Shown: piece by piece, positions 1 through 10,509 of the stretch
How positions within the stretch are numbered: the stretch's first letter is position 1
How the letters are laid out: each line of letters begins with the position of its first letter
Assembly (NCBI GenBank): GCA_947846985.1
Contig: CANTUZ010000006.1
Location: 50,139,207 to 50,203,206 of the forward strand
Source of the DNA: Fratercula arctica
Taxonomy: Eukaryota > Chordata > Aves > Charadriiformes > Alcidae
Direction: 5' to 3'
Length of the DNA: 64,000 bases
Translations under genes and position numbers: made by a program
Notes under the pieces: model-generated
What the model was told of the DNA's origin: nothing
Databases searched by the model: none
Seen by the model: only the letters and a program-made list of their open reading frames with translations

Positions 1-1657
1 TTCAGAAAACTTTTAAAGAGAATTTGGTTAGAATTTTATTACATTGGGGCTACAAAAATAAAACTACTTCGAATGAAAAAAAATTTAAAGGACATCAGTC
101 ACAACATATTTGCATGTTTTGACCTGACTTTTCTATTGCAAATTTGATTTCAACCTTTTAATGACTCAGAAAATTTACAGTGCTGTCAGACACCTCAATA
201 TTCCATTACATTCCCTTTTAAAGAGTGTTGTGTATTGAAACCTTGCAATATATTACTCATAGCAAAGAACTTCTGCTTTCTTAAGGGTATAAATACCTAT
301 TTGGCAATGCCCAATTCAGTATCATTGGTTTACAGGATTGGTTTTGTGTTACCATGAAACAATGCATTCTTCAACCTTATTATCAGAAATAAGTAGTAAT
401 ACGTATACTCCTCCCATTGATCACATTTCTTATTAAAACCTGTTTGCTCTCCTACCACAAGCGATATTATGACACATTATTTATCATTGTTGAGATCAGA
501 TAACACAAACATGAAAGCGTAGCTGCTATCATTCAGTTTTCGAAAGCAGAGAGTGCTGAATCAGAGTCCTCACTTCACTCCCAGAGATTGTGCACAACCC
601 TGGGTTTGACATTGACTGAAGTTTAATGTTCCTGATGAGCATCCAGCAGATTTTTAAATGCTGAGCAGAATCACACCCAACAGAAGTGGCCAGCTTACGC
701 TTACTGAGACTGCAGTTTCTCTGTAAACAGCCTTAGTACTAACAACACTACATGCAAAGCTGGTGCCACTGTATGTGATAAAAGCATTTGCTCATTCCTG
801 GCAATGAACACAAAGCCAGATGGGGTCCAAAAGCAAAGAAATTAATTTGGGGGATCCATGTAAACCTTTACTCCACTTTGGCATTTCCTCCTCCTTCAAA
901 ATAGACTTGGCTTTCCCAGGAAGAGCCATGTGAAGGAGAGCGGGAGTCAAGGTTAAAGTCATCACGTCCAAGGCACTAGTATGTTTTTATTGAGAGAGGC
1001 ATTTTCTGCTTCGGCGATGGGGATCAATAGGATCATGAGACAAGATTTCTGCCTAAATGTTTAAGTCACTTAGACACGTGTTTGAATTCATTCTACAAAG
1101 TCATTCCAGGGCTTAGCAAAATCAATCCTCATCCCGTGTTGGGAGGGAAGACTAGAAATCCATCACCTTTAAACACAACACACTGTGCAAATTGACGGCT
1201 TTAGTGTGGCATGAAATCTTTGCAGATTTTGCAAAGCAAGTGCTCTATCTTTTCCCTTATTGTTTGCCCTTCACTTGACATACAGGAAGAGATGCATCAA
1301 GAGGATGGCAGGAGACATGTGTCACTTAAAGCATGCCATAACAATGTCTGCCCTGGAATGCTCCCTTGAATCTGTTTGAACAAGCAGGCATAATAAACGA
1401 ATAAATATACACAGAACTTCACCTAGTAGTTATAAAGTTGATAGAACCCCTTTCCATCCTCCCCCTTGAGCAGAGCTAGCCCCAGGCACGCTCTTCCCTT
1501 CAGCCCTGAGCTGGAGTGCCACGGTCATATTGCACCAGTTCACTTGTTGCATGGTGCCAAGGTGGCATCTCCCCTCCGCTCAACCCACAGAAACTTCACG
1601 CGATCCCGTTTCAGCGCAGCCCATTCAAAGGGCTTCTCCTCTCCAGCCTGCTCGCAG
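1..1657 (-). other. PEX5L: PEX5L intron 1, downstream part (non-coding)
   Basis: This stretch lies immediately downstream, on the minus strand, of the splice donor that ends the PEX5L first coding exon, so it should be the start of intron 1. It is AT-rich, has stops in all frames at ordinary spacing, and I see no second exon in it: nothing resembling the acidic segment that follows the N-terminus in PEX5L. No repeat family is recognised. An ATTTGCAT octamer occurs near 108, but such matches are expected by chance at this composition. The assignment rests entirely on the identification of the neighbouring exon. Confidence 0.6.
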
Positions 1658-1665
1658 CCTCTTAC
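1658..1665 (-). other. PEX5L: 5' splice site of PEX5L exon 1a
   Basis: Read on the minus strand, the junction is ATGCAG|GTAAGAGG, an almost ideal match to the vertebrate donor consensus (CAG|GTAAGT). It falls exactly after the seventh codon of the MYQGHMQ reading frame, so the intron is phase 0. The donor's strength and its position directly after the recognised peptide support both the exon and the gene identity. Confidence 0.75.
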
Positions 1666-1686
1666 CTGCATGTGTCCCTGGTACAT
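1666..1686 (-). CDS. PEX5L: PEX5L (TRIP8b/PEX5R) first coding exon, exon 1a, N-terminal 7 codons
   Basis: On the minus strand the exon reads ATG TAC CAG GGA CAC ATG CAG, giving MYQGHMQ, and then meets a consensus GTAAGAGG donor. I recognise this heptapeptide as the start of exon-1a isoforms of PEX5L, whose next residues (KSKEQGYGK...) would come from a downstream exon outside the window. The first ATG is the start: A is at -3, and an in-frame TGA lies 18 nt upstream (1702-1704). PEX5L is a TPR protein related to the peroxisomal receptor PEX5. In neurons it is the cytosolic auxiliary subunit of HCN1-4 channels: its TPR domains grip the channel C-terminal tripeptide, and a central segment antagonises cAMP binding. 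Alternative first exons (1a, 1b) tune HCN surface trafficking, so this exon decides isoform behaviour. Only the extreme N-terminus is here; the TPR region is not in the window. The main uncertainty is that seven residues is a short basis for homology, though the start, upstream stop, donor and CpG promoter all agree. Confidence 0.75.
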
Positions 1687-1880
1687 TCTGCTTTGTCTGG
1701 TTCAGGTGCCCCTCAGGCCGACAGGTTGGGTGTACGCTGAGGCGGGGGCACTGCTCCTGTGCGTTCGACTAAAAGAAAGAAAAAAAAAAAAAAAAGCGCC
1801 TAACCTTGAAAGAGCTATTTTTTGCAAAAGATTCAGTTTGTCCTGGAACCTCCTTTACTGTTTTCCCTAACCCGGTGATC
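1687..1880 (-). other. PEX5L: PEX5L exon 1a 5' untranslated region (approximate)
   Basis: This is the minus-strand leader between the CpG island and the start codon. Positions 1702-1704 give an in-frame TGA upstream of the ATG. A run of 16 T on the minus strand (1780-1795) continues into CTTTCTTTTAG ending at 1769, which looks like a polypyrimidine tract plus 3' splice site. Two readings are possible. The exon may run unbroken from the CpG island, or a separate non-coding leader exon may splice onto position 1768, making a 103-nt exon (1768-1666). The sequence alone cannot decide. The transcription start is not visible, so the upper boundary is approximate. Confidence 0.5.
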
Positions 1881-2003
1881 CGGGCTGCTTCCTTCCCTCC
1901 TCTCGTCTCCTTTCTGCCTCCCCCTCTCCCCGTTACTGCGGTGCTGCCAACTGCACAGGAGCTGTTCCCCGCGGGGTGCTGGGGGGGGGGCGGGCCGGAC
2001 CCG

Positions 2004-2021
2004 GGCGGCGGCGGCGGCGGC
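2004..2021. repeat. Short (CGG)n trinucleotide run in the CpG island
   Basis: About five to six GCG/CGG units sit in the GC core, just after a run of G at about 1980-1990. If transcription starts above this point, the run lies in the PEX5L 5' UTR as CCG repeats on the sense strand. Such tracts are often length-polymorphic. Confidence 0.8.
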
Positions 2022-2188
2022 TGCGGGGCTGCCGGGCGGGGAGCGCGGCGGGGCGGAGCGGAGCGGGGCCGCCCGCTGCCGGGGCTCGCCCGTCCGCTGC
2101 CGCACCTCGCCTCGTCCTGCTGCCAGCCGGCCCGGCCTGGCGGCCCTGGCCCCGGCGGCCCTCCCCCGCCTCCCGGAGGCAGCCCCGG

Positions 2189-2294
2189 CCTTCCCCCCTT
2201 CCCTCCTCCCTCCTCCTTTCCCTCCTCCTTTCCCTCCTCCTTCTCCCTCCCTCTTTCCCTCCCTACATCCCTCCCTCCTTCCCTCCATCCCTCC
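2189..2294. repeat. Polypyrimidine/polypurine tract, (TCC)n-rich
   Basis: About 105 bases of almost pure C and T on the plus strand, built from CCTCC and CCCTCC units, with near-perfect strand asymmetry. On the minus (presumed sense) strand it is GGA/GGGA-rich. Such tracts can form triplex (H-DNA) or G-quadruplex structures and commonly lie in GC-rich promoters. It sits within the CpG island, upstream of the PEX5L start codon. Confidence 0.85.
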
Positions 2295-2699
2295 GCAGAG
2301 GGAGCGCGCGGCATCCGGGGAACGCGCGGAGCGCCGCGGCCGCCGGGCGGAGCCCTGTCGGGGTCCCGGGGGAACGGTGGTCCCTGGGCCGTACCTCCCC
2401 GCCAGGGACCGGCGGCTTCCACTGCATCAATTAAAAAAAAAAAATAAAAAGAAAGAAAAAAAAATAGTAAGCACAACAACAGAAAAATCGAAGCGTCCCG
2501 GAGCCAGGACACGGCAAAACCTGGCTCTGGCACACGGACCCTCCTGGGTGGCCGCGAGTTTTGCCTCCTCACATGGAAGGAGAGGGGGTGCGAAGGGAAA
2601 GGGGACCCTGTGCGGGCACACCCCGCACAATGGTTGTCCCCAAACCTAGGGTCGGCCGCGCTCTGCTCACAAGCCCTTCCGTGCTGCGGCTGGAAGACG

Positions 2700-5600
2700 G
2701 CTGCTTGCTGCTGCCTGCGGCACCCAAAAGTTTGGCATTGCAGAACAAGGGGGATGTACAGGCTGCGGTCGTAATTAAACTCAATTTTAGTAATATGCTT
2801 GGGCCAGGCTCTAATTTGTGCTCTGCGTACAAAGAACAAACGTGATCTGTCACGATTCACAGAAGACATCAGGAGCCTCTTTTTCTGGCTTGGTAGTATT
2901 GCTTGGTAATGTTTTTCAACACTTGCCAAATATCATAGAGAAAAAAATTTGATAATAGCCTGTACATGCAAAATTCTGACCTTGTAAACTGGCGTAACGG
3001 GCCTGGCTAAATCCTGCAAGGGACATCTGCATCATCTTAAATCCAGCTTTTTTCTCCTCTCTCCCACCTCAAACCTTAAACTTCTTACCTGCTAAAAAGA
3101 GCAGCTGCTTCAATTTCATTGCAAATTTCTGTCCCACCTAGTGTGTGTATATTCAGTAGCACAGAAAACATCCAGCGCTTGGAGTTTGCTAGATTGTATA
3201 ATTTCTTGGCTCTGAGCTCTTAAGTCTTACTATTAAACTACATAGAACTTTATGATGCTTTTGATTGACTAGAGCAATCTGACTTTAAGCGTGTTTCAGT
3301 CCCGCAACAATGCAAAATAGATTTCTTGTGCCCGAAACCAGCACATTTGTATTATCATAGCTCTTATTTCAACTAACTAAATATGCCTTTTTGAAATGTT
3401 CCTGTTCAGCTAAAAAACAGCATTTTGCAGGACACGAGTTCGTAAAGTTGCCAGTGGTTGCACAAGCAAACTCTAGCCAATTATTTTTTTCACTCAAGCT
3501 CGAGAGTTTTATCTTTTAGATACATAGCAAATGTGACAGTTCTCTTACATCCGATGAATATGTGTCTAGCTCAGTGAGGTTTTTAGAACAGCCTAGGAGT
3601 TTAGCCATGTATTGGTGATAAAAGGAAATAAGAAATGAATATTTTTTGTCTAAATCCCTTAAGCCGCTTTGAAAACCTCAATTAAGAGCTGATGAACTTA
3701 AAATATTGCTTTGGGATTGTCCGCACATGTTAGACATATCTTATTGTAAACCTTCCCTATGTAATACAAAAGGTGACTGCACTTACATAGATGAAAATAT
3801 CAGATTTGAATTATTGTGGTTTCACTTAAAATATGAAATACGGAATACAGATCTTTCAGATATAAATATCTGTCTGCCTTTGTGCTTAATTTAGAAGAAA
3901 GTTTAGGTCTAGATTAAAAAAGAACAAGTCGTATTTAAACTTGGAACCTTGGTGTCTTTGTTGTTTGTTGAACAGAGATTTATTAGACTCTTAAGCTTTA
4001 AGGAATCTTGAAGGTGCGTTTTTTCACTCTGGCTACAGTAGAGATCCAGGTTATCCTTTCCTCAGTTAGTGTATAGTAGCTGAATGATTTTAAGGCATGT
4101 GAAAATTTCTTTTTGTTACTGTTGTTTTAAGTATAGAGCTCTCATTTTTCTCAAGGGAGAAACTGGGGTATATTTGTCAACGCTAGTACATAGCAATATT
4201 TTTTTCTAAATCTAAGTAGATGCATCATGATTTAAATATTTCCTACAGGGTAGGAAAAAGCACACTTACAGTAGAAGAATTGTTAATTCAGGAATGATTT
4301 TTTGTGGCATGTTATTTGTGGGTGAGGGACAAACATTGGTAGAATTTGGCAAGATGTGAATGCTGGACGTGAGATTTTATGGTATAGTGTGTGTTGGAAA
4401 AGGCCTTTTTCTTAATGCTTCAGGAGCAGGTGCATTCATTTCACAATTTGTTTATGCAATGGCATACTGATGCCACGATTTGGCAGGAGCTGGCAGATCC
4501 AGTAAAGCCAGGTAGATTCAGCTTTTACCTTTTTCCTTAGCAGGGGGTAAATCACTTGGCACGGGTCAGTAAGAAGGCTAGCAAAGCAGCAGTCCTGCAG
4601 TGGAGAGACAGAGGGAGATGTTTGCATAGAGAGATGGATGGAAGTGGTTTCTTCTCAAGGAGCTGCTCTTTAAATGTCTTTGAGTGCAAGCCACATGCAA
4701 GGCTGTGCTTCCCCAAGTGGGAACTCTGCCTTTGCTCTAGCTCTTCACTAGGAGAAGCTTCGGCAAGATTGTTTCTCTCTTCATCTAGTTCTAATCTGGA
4801 ATCAATGCATGGTATTTATTGTTCAGTTATAGTACAGTTTCAAAAATGCACAATGGTGGGTGAGACAGAAAGCATTAATGTGAAATTCTGTAACATAAAT
4901 ATAAATATAAAGGCAAGATCTTTACAGCTTAGAAAAAGGTGAGTGCCAGGACCCATGCTGTTTGTGACTCTGCTGTATTTGTGAACGTGAAGGTCTGTTT
5001 TGTTACAGGGCATGTTTAATTGCACAAGGTTCACTTGCCTAAAATGCTGTACAAACATTTCTCCATTGTGGTCCCTTTTGATCTCTCTGTGTGGCTGCGT
5101 TAGTGTTTGAACCAGTGATGTCTGTGTGCTCTGGGCTCTCTAAGCGTTGTTGTTTGTTATGGGAGAAATGGGAAAAATCATGGTAGAAAATATGGAAGTC
5201 ATAATGTTTGTTAAGAGAAAGAAGAGTCACCATATGGCTCAACAGATTTTGATTAATATTAAATTGCCAGGGGAAATTTTGCAAAAAGTCAAATAAAAAT
5301 CCTTTATTTTACAAATAAGTGCTCAGAATTTGTTTTCAAATACATTTCTGGGGCATTTAGGACTATTAGGAAGCCTAGAGGTCATAATGGGAGCATAGGG
5401 GCATTTTCAGAAATACAGAAGGGCACAAGGTGGTTTTGGAGAATACTGTCACAAACCTGACATTTAACTCCCACTGGGAGGCCTATTGATTTGCCATAGT
5501 GGTAGATACTTCATTGATATTTATATCATCCTGCAAATCTAACAGTTTTAAATCACTGACTCTGAAAATGCACAAAACAACACATACAGACTCCAAGTTA

Positions 5601-7974
5601 ATAACAGTTATCTTTGTATTCTTCATTAACATTTTTCATTAACAAAGTGGCTGGAATGGCAAAGCCTGTGGTTTCCATGCCAAGAAACCACATGTCAAGG
5701 GCAAGTCATGATTTTTATTAGGGAAATCATGCAATGATAAACAGACCTGCACATTCCAAGTCAGAAAAGCGAACATATACTTAGCACGAAACACGTAGTT
5801 AAGAGCCCTTGCTTAGTAGGTGGGCGATGGGTAACTCGAAGTAAAATGAGTTTCCATAGCTGTAAGTTGTGTGCAACAGTGTGTTCAATGGAAGAGTTTT
5901 AAATGCAAATTGAGGGTGATGATTAGCGGCATCGGAGGCAGAGATGGCCTGTGATGTGCTGTATTCCTGCAGCCTCAGAAGCCAGACTTGGAGAGCGCGC
6001 TTCGGGGAGCACAGACCTCTGCGTGCATGGCAGGTCATGGTATGCATCACTCCACTGTGCCTCTCAGATCTCTCCGTGTCTTTTGGTGTTTCTCATGTAT
6101 GACAACAGATTGTGTTGCCAGCATCCAACGATAGCATATGTTTGGTCGTAAAGACACAGATTTGCTGCTTTGCTCAATAGTAGCTTAATGTGCTGGTGCA
6201 TATACCTTATATAAAACATCAGTCTATTAGCTCATGTAACCATGGAGATAATAAGTAATTTGCATACATGGAAACTCTTTGGGCTCACTTAGGCCTAACG
6301 CCTGCATTTTATTTAGAAATAGATCTTTACAAACATTAATATTAATAAATATTTTCATAAATAATTTTTCCTGCTAGCTGAAAACAATTGGCCTAATTTG
6401 GGAAAACATGGAGCTGATTAAAAATTTACTACCAAAAAGAACCTAGCTTATTCTTAGACTCAAGCGAGGTGCAAAAACTGTGAAAATTAAATTCAGTTGT
6501 TAATGTATTAATAGTCTTAAATCTTATTAATAACATAGAATTAGGGATTCATAATGTTAGTTCTGACAGTTTCTAATTGCACTTCATACTTTGTTTTCTA
6601 GTTGCAGTTGTAAGGTAAGAATGGTACAACCACACATCAATGAGAGCTCTAATTATATTATGTGTATTTACACATCGCTTTTATATGCTAACATGATTTA
6701 TATGTATTTAGGGAACGCGTGTAAAGGAGGTGTTTAAAGTGCTTTACATATTGTAATGGATAATAAATTTGAGTAACACGCAATCCTAAATTAATTTTAA
6801 AAAGCTAAAAGTTTTGTTAATGTTGCATATAAAACATTTAATTAACAAGACTCAACGTAGAAACCACAAGTCACAGTAACAAATAGCAATTAGATTGTAA
6901 ATAGCCTGAGTAGAATACTAACAGGATAATTCTTTGTTGTGTTGGAGTGGCACCACGTTTTTTCACCTGTAACACTGCGCCTGTCAGTAAGAACCAGCCT
7001 AGAACTTGTCAACAAAATGAAGAAAAATACCACATTATTCTAGATTATGAGCAGCATAATTACAAACTCCGCCGTCCTATTTCAGTTGAAGCTTCTGTTG
7101 TTGTTACCCTAATTTATGTATTGCATGCCTGTTATTGTTACCCCAGTTTCATGTATGGGGTAAATGCCACGCATGGGCAGAGGAGGCAGCAGTCCAGCTG
7201 CATCCCTGTTAGCACTGTCCTACAGGTTGTAGAGGTGCTGGTGTGTCATGGGGCAAGGTTACTGGTACTATGTAGCCTGTGCCACTCATCCTGTATCTGA
7301 AACAAGTGCTGGGGAGAAACTGTAGCTTCCGTAGGAAAGGTGGGCTCTGAGCGGGCTTTTCACATACACTTGTATTGAGTTCAGCGGCAGACAGTGCTGC
7401 AAAATGTGGCCTATTTGCAGGAGGATACAAGTCATGGTCTTCCATTAACATACCACCTGCACCAAATCACAACAGGAAATGGCCTTCTAGTAGATCTGTC
7501 CTGCCTTTATCCTGTGTGGTTGTATTTGTTAGCACCATGGATACTTTTGTTTACCTAGCCATATATTCAGTTTTCTAGCAGAGGAGATTTTCTTTCTTTG
7601 CAGAGAGGCTGTTTTTGATGTGTAGTAACACTGTTCTCCACACAGAAATGCCTTATACAAAAAAAGATCTGCCTGTTTACACAAAGAAAGGAAGAGAAAG
7701 TATTTCTCTCCACTTTCCCCATGCACCTGATGGCAGATTCCAAGAAAACTACATTTCAATGGCCAAATGTTTTCCGAACTTTGGACCCTGGCAGGCTTCT
7801 GCTGAAGTAAACGTAAAAGCCTCATCTACATAAGTGTTGCAGACTTGTAAACTGACCATTCCTCGTTTATCAAGTAGAAAAAAGTTTTATGGAAGATGTA
7901 GAATCTCCAGGTGTAACACCTGTACCGCAGTTACTGTGATCGCAGTGTAGCATAAATATATTAGGGTTGATTCT
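2700..7974. other. Upstream intergenic sequence, no gene supported
   Basis: This is AT-rich, mostly unique sequence upstream of the PEX5L promoter. The longest open frames are 60-128 codons, begin at arbitrary ATGs, and lack any recognisable domain, signal or splice context. No CR1 3' tail is present. The block near 6180-6860 is listed separately as a candidate regulatory element. A possible decayed repeat near 5440-5500 was too weak to assign. Confidence 0.6.
6180..6860. promoter_or_regulatory. Candidate conserved non-coding element (AT-rich, homeodomain/POU-like motifs)
   Basis: A repeat-free AT-rich block with many TAAT/ATTA cores, runs such as ATTAATATTAAT, and an exact ATTTGCAT octamer near 6260. 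It has the look of deeply conserved non-coding elements in vertebrate gene deserts: low CpG and no microsatellite. This is judged by composition only; motif matches of this kind also arise by chance in AT-rich DNA. No conservation data were available to me. Confidence 0.25.
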
Positions 7975-9215
7975 GCAACCTCTTACTGAAAGTCTCAAAA
8001 TGAGGAAAGTCCACAACCCCCAAGATAATTGGCTCCAGTGCTTAACTATCCAACTATTTGAAAGTTTTTACTATAGACCTTACTTAAATATACAGTGCTG
8101 AACCTTATGCCCTTTTTTCTTTTTGATTTAGCCAAAAATTGATGTGGAGAAGGATGTATTCCCTTTCCCTTTGTAGCTGCTTTGTACCCATTTTAAGAAA
8201 ATTATTGCATGTTCCTCAATTTTCTCTTTTCTAGAGTAAGCAATCCCAGTTCCTAAACGTAGTCACAATGGTTGGGTTTTCTAGATCTTTATCATCTTTC
8301 CTGTTACTTTCCGTGGGCCGGTTTATTTCAGTAATGTCTGACGCTGGACAAGACCTCTAGTCTACTCTTGTTCAGTAGACCAGAAAATTTTCTTCAAGTG
8401 TATTGCATGCAGTATTTCTGTTTATACATCCCCCCAAATGGTCTTAGAGCACCATGATGCTGTTGAGTCATGTTCAGCTTGTGATCTACTGTTACCTTTG
8501 GTGATATTCCTGAATCATTTACTTAGCCACTGTGGTTTTTTGTGATTAGTCTTACCTAACTATAGAATTTAGCCACTGTACTTACTGACTTGTATCCTAC
8601 TTACTCATAACCATTTCTCCACTTTATCTAGATGTTTTTTAATTCTGATCACATCCTTGTCTTGTTCTCACAAGCTTTTCCAGCTTCATGTTGCCTGCAA
8701 ATTTAACAAATATGTTTTCTATTCCTTTAGCCAAATCATTAATCAAGATACTGAATTATGTGCTGTTCTATGGCATGCCACTTGGGAAACCCCTCTAGTT
8801 TGATAGTGAATCATCAAGAACTGTTTTCTGAGTAGAGTTAAGCAGCCACCGAGCAGTGATTTTTCTAGACCACGTTTCCCCCAGCTGTTTATGACAATAT
8901 CATAAAGACCTTATGAAAAATATCTAGTCATTTTTGCCTGTCTGTAACGCCTGTTACCCTGTTGTACAGAGAAAACAGTTTGCATTGCTCGTTACTCATC
9001 TCCTTATTGCTTTCTGGGTGCTTAGAATCACAGAATGGTTAGAGTTGGAAGGGACCTTAAAGATCATCTAGTTCCAAGCCCCTGCCATGGGTAGGGACAC
9101 CTCCCGCTAAACCAGGTTTCTCAAAACTTAAGTTGTTTGTTTGATTGTTATTGTATTTCTGCTGCAATTAGAAGTAAGTTTTCTGGTCTTTCTTTACCCT
9201 ATTTTTAATGCTAAG
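7975..9215 (-). repeat. Ancient CR1/L3-like LINE, 3' portion, interrupted by a younger CR1
   Basis: Read on the minus strand, this is a heavily decayed non-LTR retrotransposon of the CR1/L3 clade covering part of the reverse-transcriptase ORF and reaching toward the 3' end. On the plus strand, recognisable antisense signatures follow in the usual order: the segment near 8020-8060 (TCCAGTGCTTAACTATCC), the block near 8230-8345 ending GACGCTGGAC, the AGTCATGTTCAGCTTGTG block near 8465, and ACCATTTCTCCACTTTATCT near 8610. The series continues past the inserted element to the TTTTCTGGTCTTTC block near 9180. The order is collinear with the family, and many substitutions and indels indicate great age. 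No ORF survives. Confidence 0.75.
9024..9123 (-). mobile_element. CR1 LINE 3'-end fragment nested in an older LINE
   Basis: This is the reverse complement of an avian CR1 3' terminus. It begins with AGAATCACAGAATGGTTAGA and continues through the conserved GTTGGAAGGGACCTTAAAGA block to ACCAGGTTTCTCA. It matches the last ~100 bases of the intact-looking CR1 at 62042-62796 closely, so it belongs to the same or a sister subfamily. The copy is severely 5'-truncated, as is typical of CR1. It splits the ancient LINE at 7975-9215, whose antisense sequence resumes on the other side. Confidence 0.92.
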
Positions 9216-10249
9216 CACTATGTTTGTACCTGTTTACAAGTTCTGCTTAATGCTTCTGAGGTTGCTTCAATCTATGCACAAAGTATCTGAGGGTGAATTT
9301 GATGAGGTGAAGTTATTCTGAAAACAACTAACTTGCCTAAATACTTTCAAGCCTGGTTTTACCATCACTGGAGTTAGGTCTGTTAGACTTCTGATCACAG
9401 CTGACCATCTTAGGTAATTTAGATCCAGTTTTTTTTAAGATACCACTAGTATTTTAACGGCTCACTGGGGGTTCCAAAACATGTTTTAGGAGCGGTATCA
9501 GTAGGCAGGCACTTACCTACTCCAGGCTCCTGATATCTGTGGCCAGATGGGTGCCAGTATCCCAGGCTGGCTTTGGTTTAAAGCTAGCTTTGGTATGCCT
9601 GCATTACATTGCCATCGCATCAGTCAGTGCAATGTAAACACATCAATTTACCTTGTAGTTAGGAAAAATTACTAGTGGAGAATACTTGCTATAGAGTTAA
9701 TGAAAATCTGGTTTAAATGGTTTAATATTACTAAAAATGTTTACATAGTACCAGTACCTAAAACATGCTAGACCTCAAATAGCATGATGATTTGCAAGGA
9801 TTTTCATTTTTTCATTTTTTCTTGAGCACAAAAATGCTTTACAGATCTCAAAGTGAAAATTTTTGCTCCTTAATCAGATTTTATCCACTTGTGATTACTG
9901 ATAATGTAGATGACACGTGTTCCACTTACCATATTAACTGCTTCACTATTTGTCGTACTTGACAAATCTTCAGAATTTACTGGATTCCGTGAAGCATCCA
10001 TTTAGAGCGACTCCACACAGTTACATAAGGGATTTTCTGGCAGCCAAAGCTTTGATGTTGCTGTATAAATTCTGGGTAGCTAGCATGAAAAAGGTACAAG
10101 AATACTTTGTACCTCAGAGCCTATTCAGTACAATAGAAAGAAGGATTTTTCTTGAAGTATGAATATTCTTAATCACTGGAGAGGTACTGCAATACAGAGG
10201 AGTTAAAAAACTCAAATACCTAGCTCTTATAAATTGTTTTTAAACTACT
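9216..10249. other. Unassigned intergenic sequence
   Basis: No gene or confident repeat is visible. The longest open frame (9950-10162, 70 codons) has no recognisable features. The 5' part may be a further decayed extension of the neighbouring LINE, but I cannot align it by eye. Confidence 0.5.
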
Positions 10250-10330
10250 AATCTCAAAGCATTTGGGGAGTAACTGCTATTATCTGTGTTTTGTACAGGT
10301 AGAGATAGGGATTGGGAAATTAATTTCATT
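10250..10330 (-). repeat. MIR-like SINE remnant
   Basis: The plus strand resembles the antisense of the MIR core: a CTCAAAGCATTTGGGGAGTA segment, then CTATTATCTGTGTTTTGTACAGG, in the order seen in MIR-type elements (cell ends with a decayed 'cccattttacagatg...gaaactgaggc' equivalent). The copy is short and diverged. Confidence 0.5.
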
Positions 10331-10509
10331 TCATCGCTAACTGTGGAGGTTGTTAAACAGCTACTGTTCAAGTTAAGATATGTTATGATCAGCAGTTCCA
10401 ATAACGTTCATCAGGGAGTATTCAAGGAACCACTTAAGAATGTCTCTGGACTGTTAATGTTGTTTTTTATTAATTGATACAGCACTGGTAAGGCAAATAC
10501 TGTGCCAGA

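Larger units (their letters stand above)
1880..2690 (-). promoter_or_regulatory. PEX5L: CpG-island promoter, probably of PEX5L
   Basis: An abrupt block of high GC content dense in CpG stands out from AT-rich flanks. The core (about 1970-2410) contains GGGCGG/CCGCCC-type GC boxes, a GCG-trinucleotide run and a long polypyrimidine tract. No convincing TATA box is visible, as expected for CpG-island promoters with dispersed start sites. It lies just upstream of the minus-strand PEX5L exon 1a, which fixes the likely direction of transcription. Divergent upstream-antisense transcription toward higher coordinates is common at such promoters but cannot be seen here. Long open frames through the island on both strands are composition artefacts. 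Confidence 0.8.

Noticed and set aside
1806..2447. 213-codon plus-strand open frame, proline-rich
   Set aside because: It is the complement of the PEX5L promoter and leader. The proline/serine runs come directly from CCT/TCC repeats, and there is no domain or splice support.
1769..2929. 386-codon minus-strand open frame across the CpG island
   Set aside because: It reads through poly-T, C/T-only tracts and CGG repeats as low-complexity G/P/R/F runs. Opposing and overlapping frames are open as well, which points to composition. Its end coincides with the stop at the candidate acceptor, not with the true PEX5L start.
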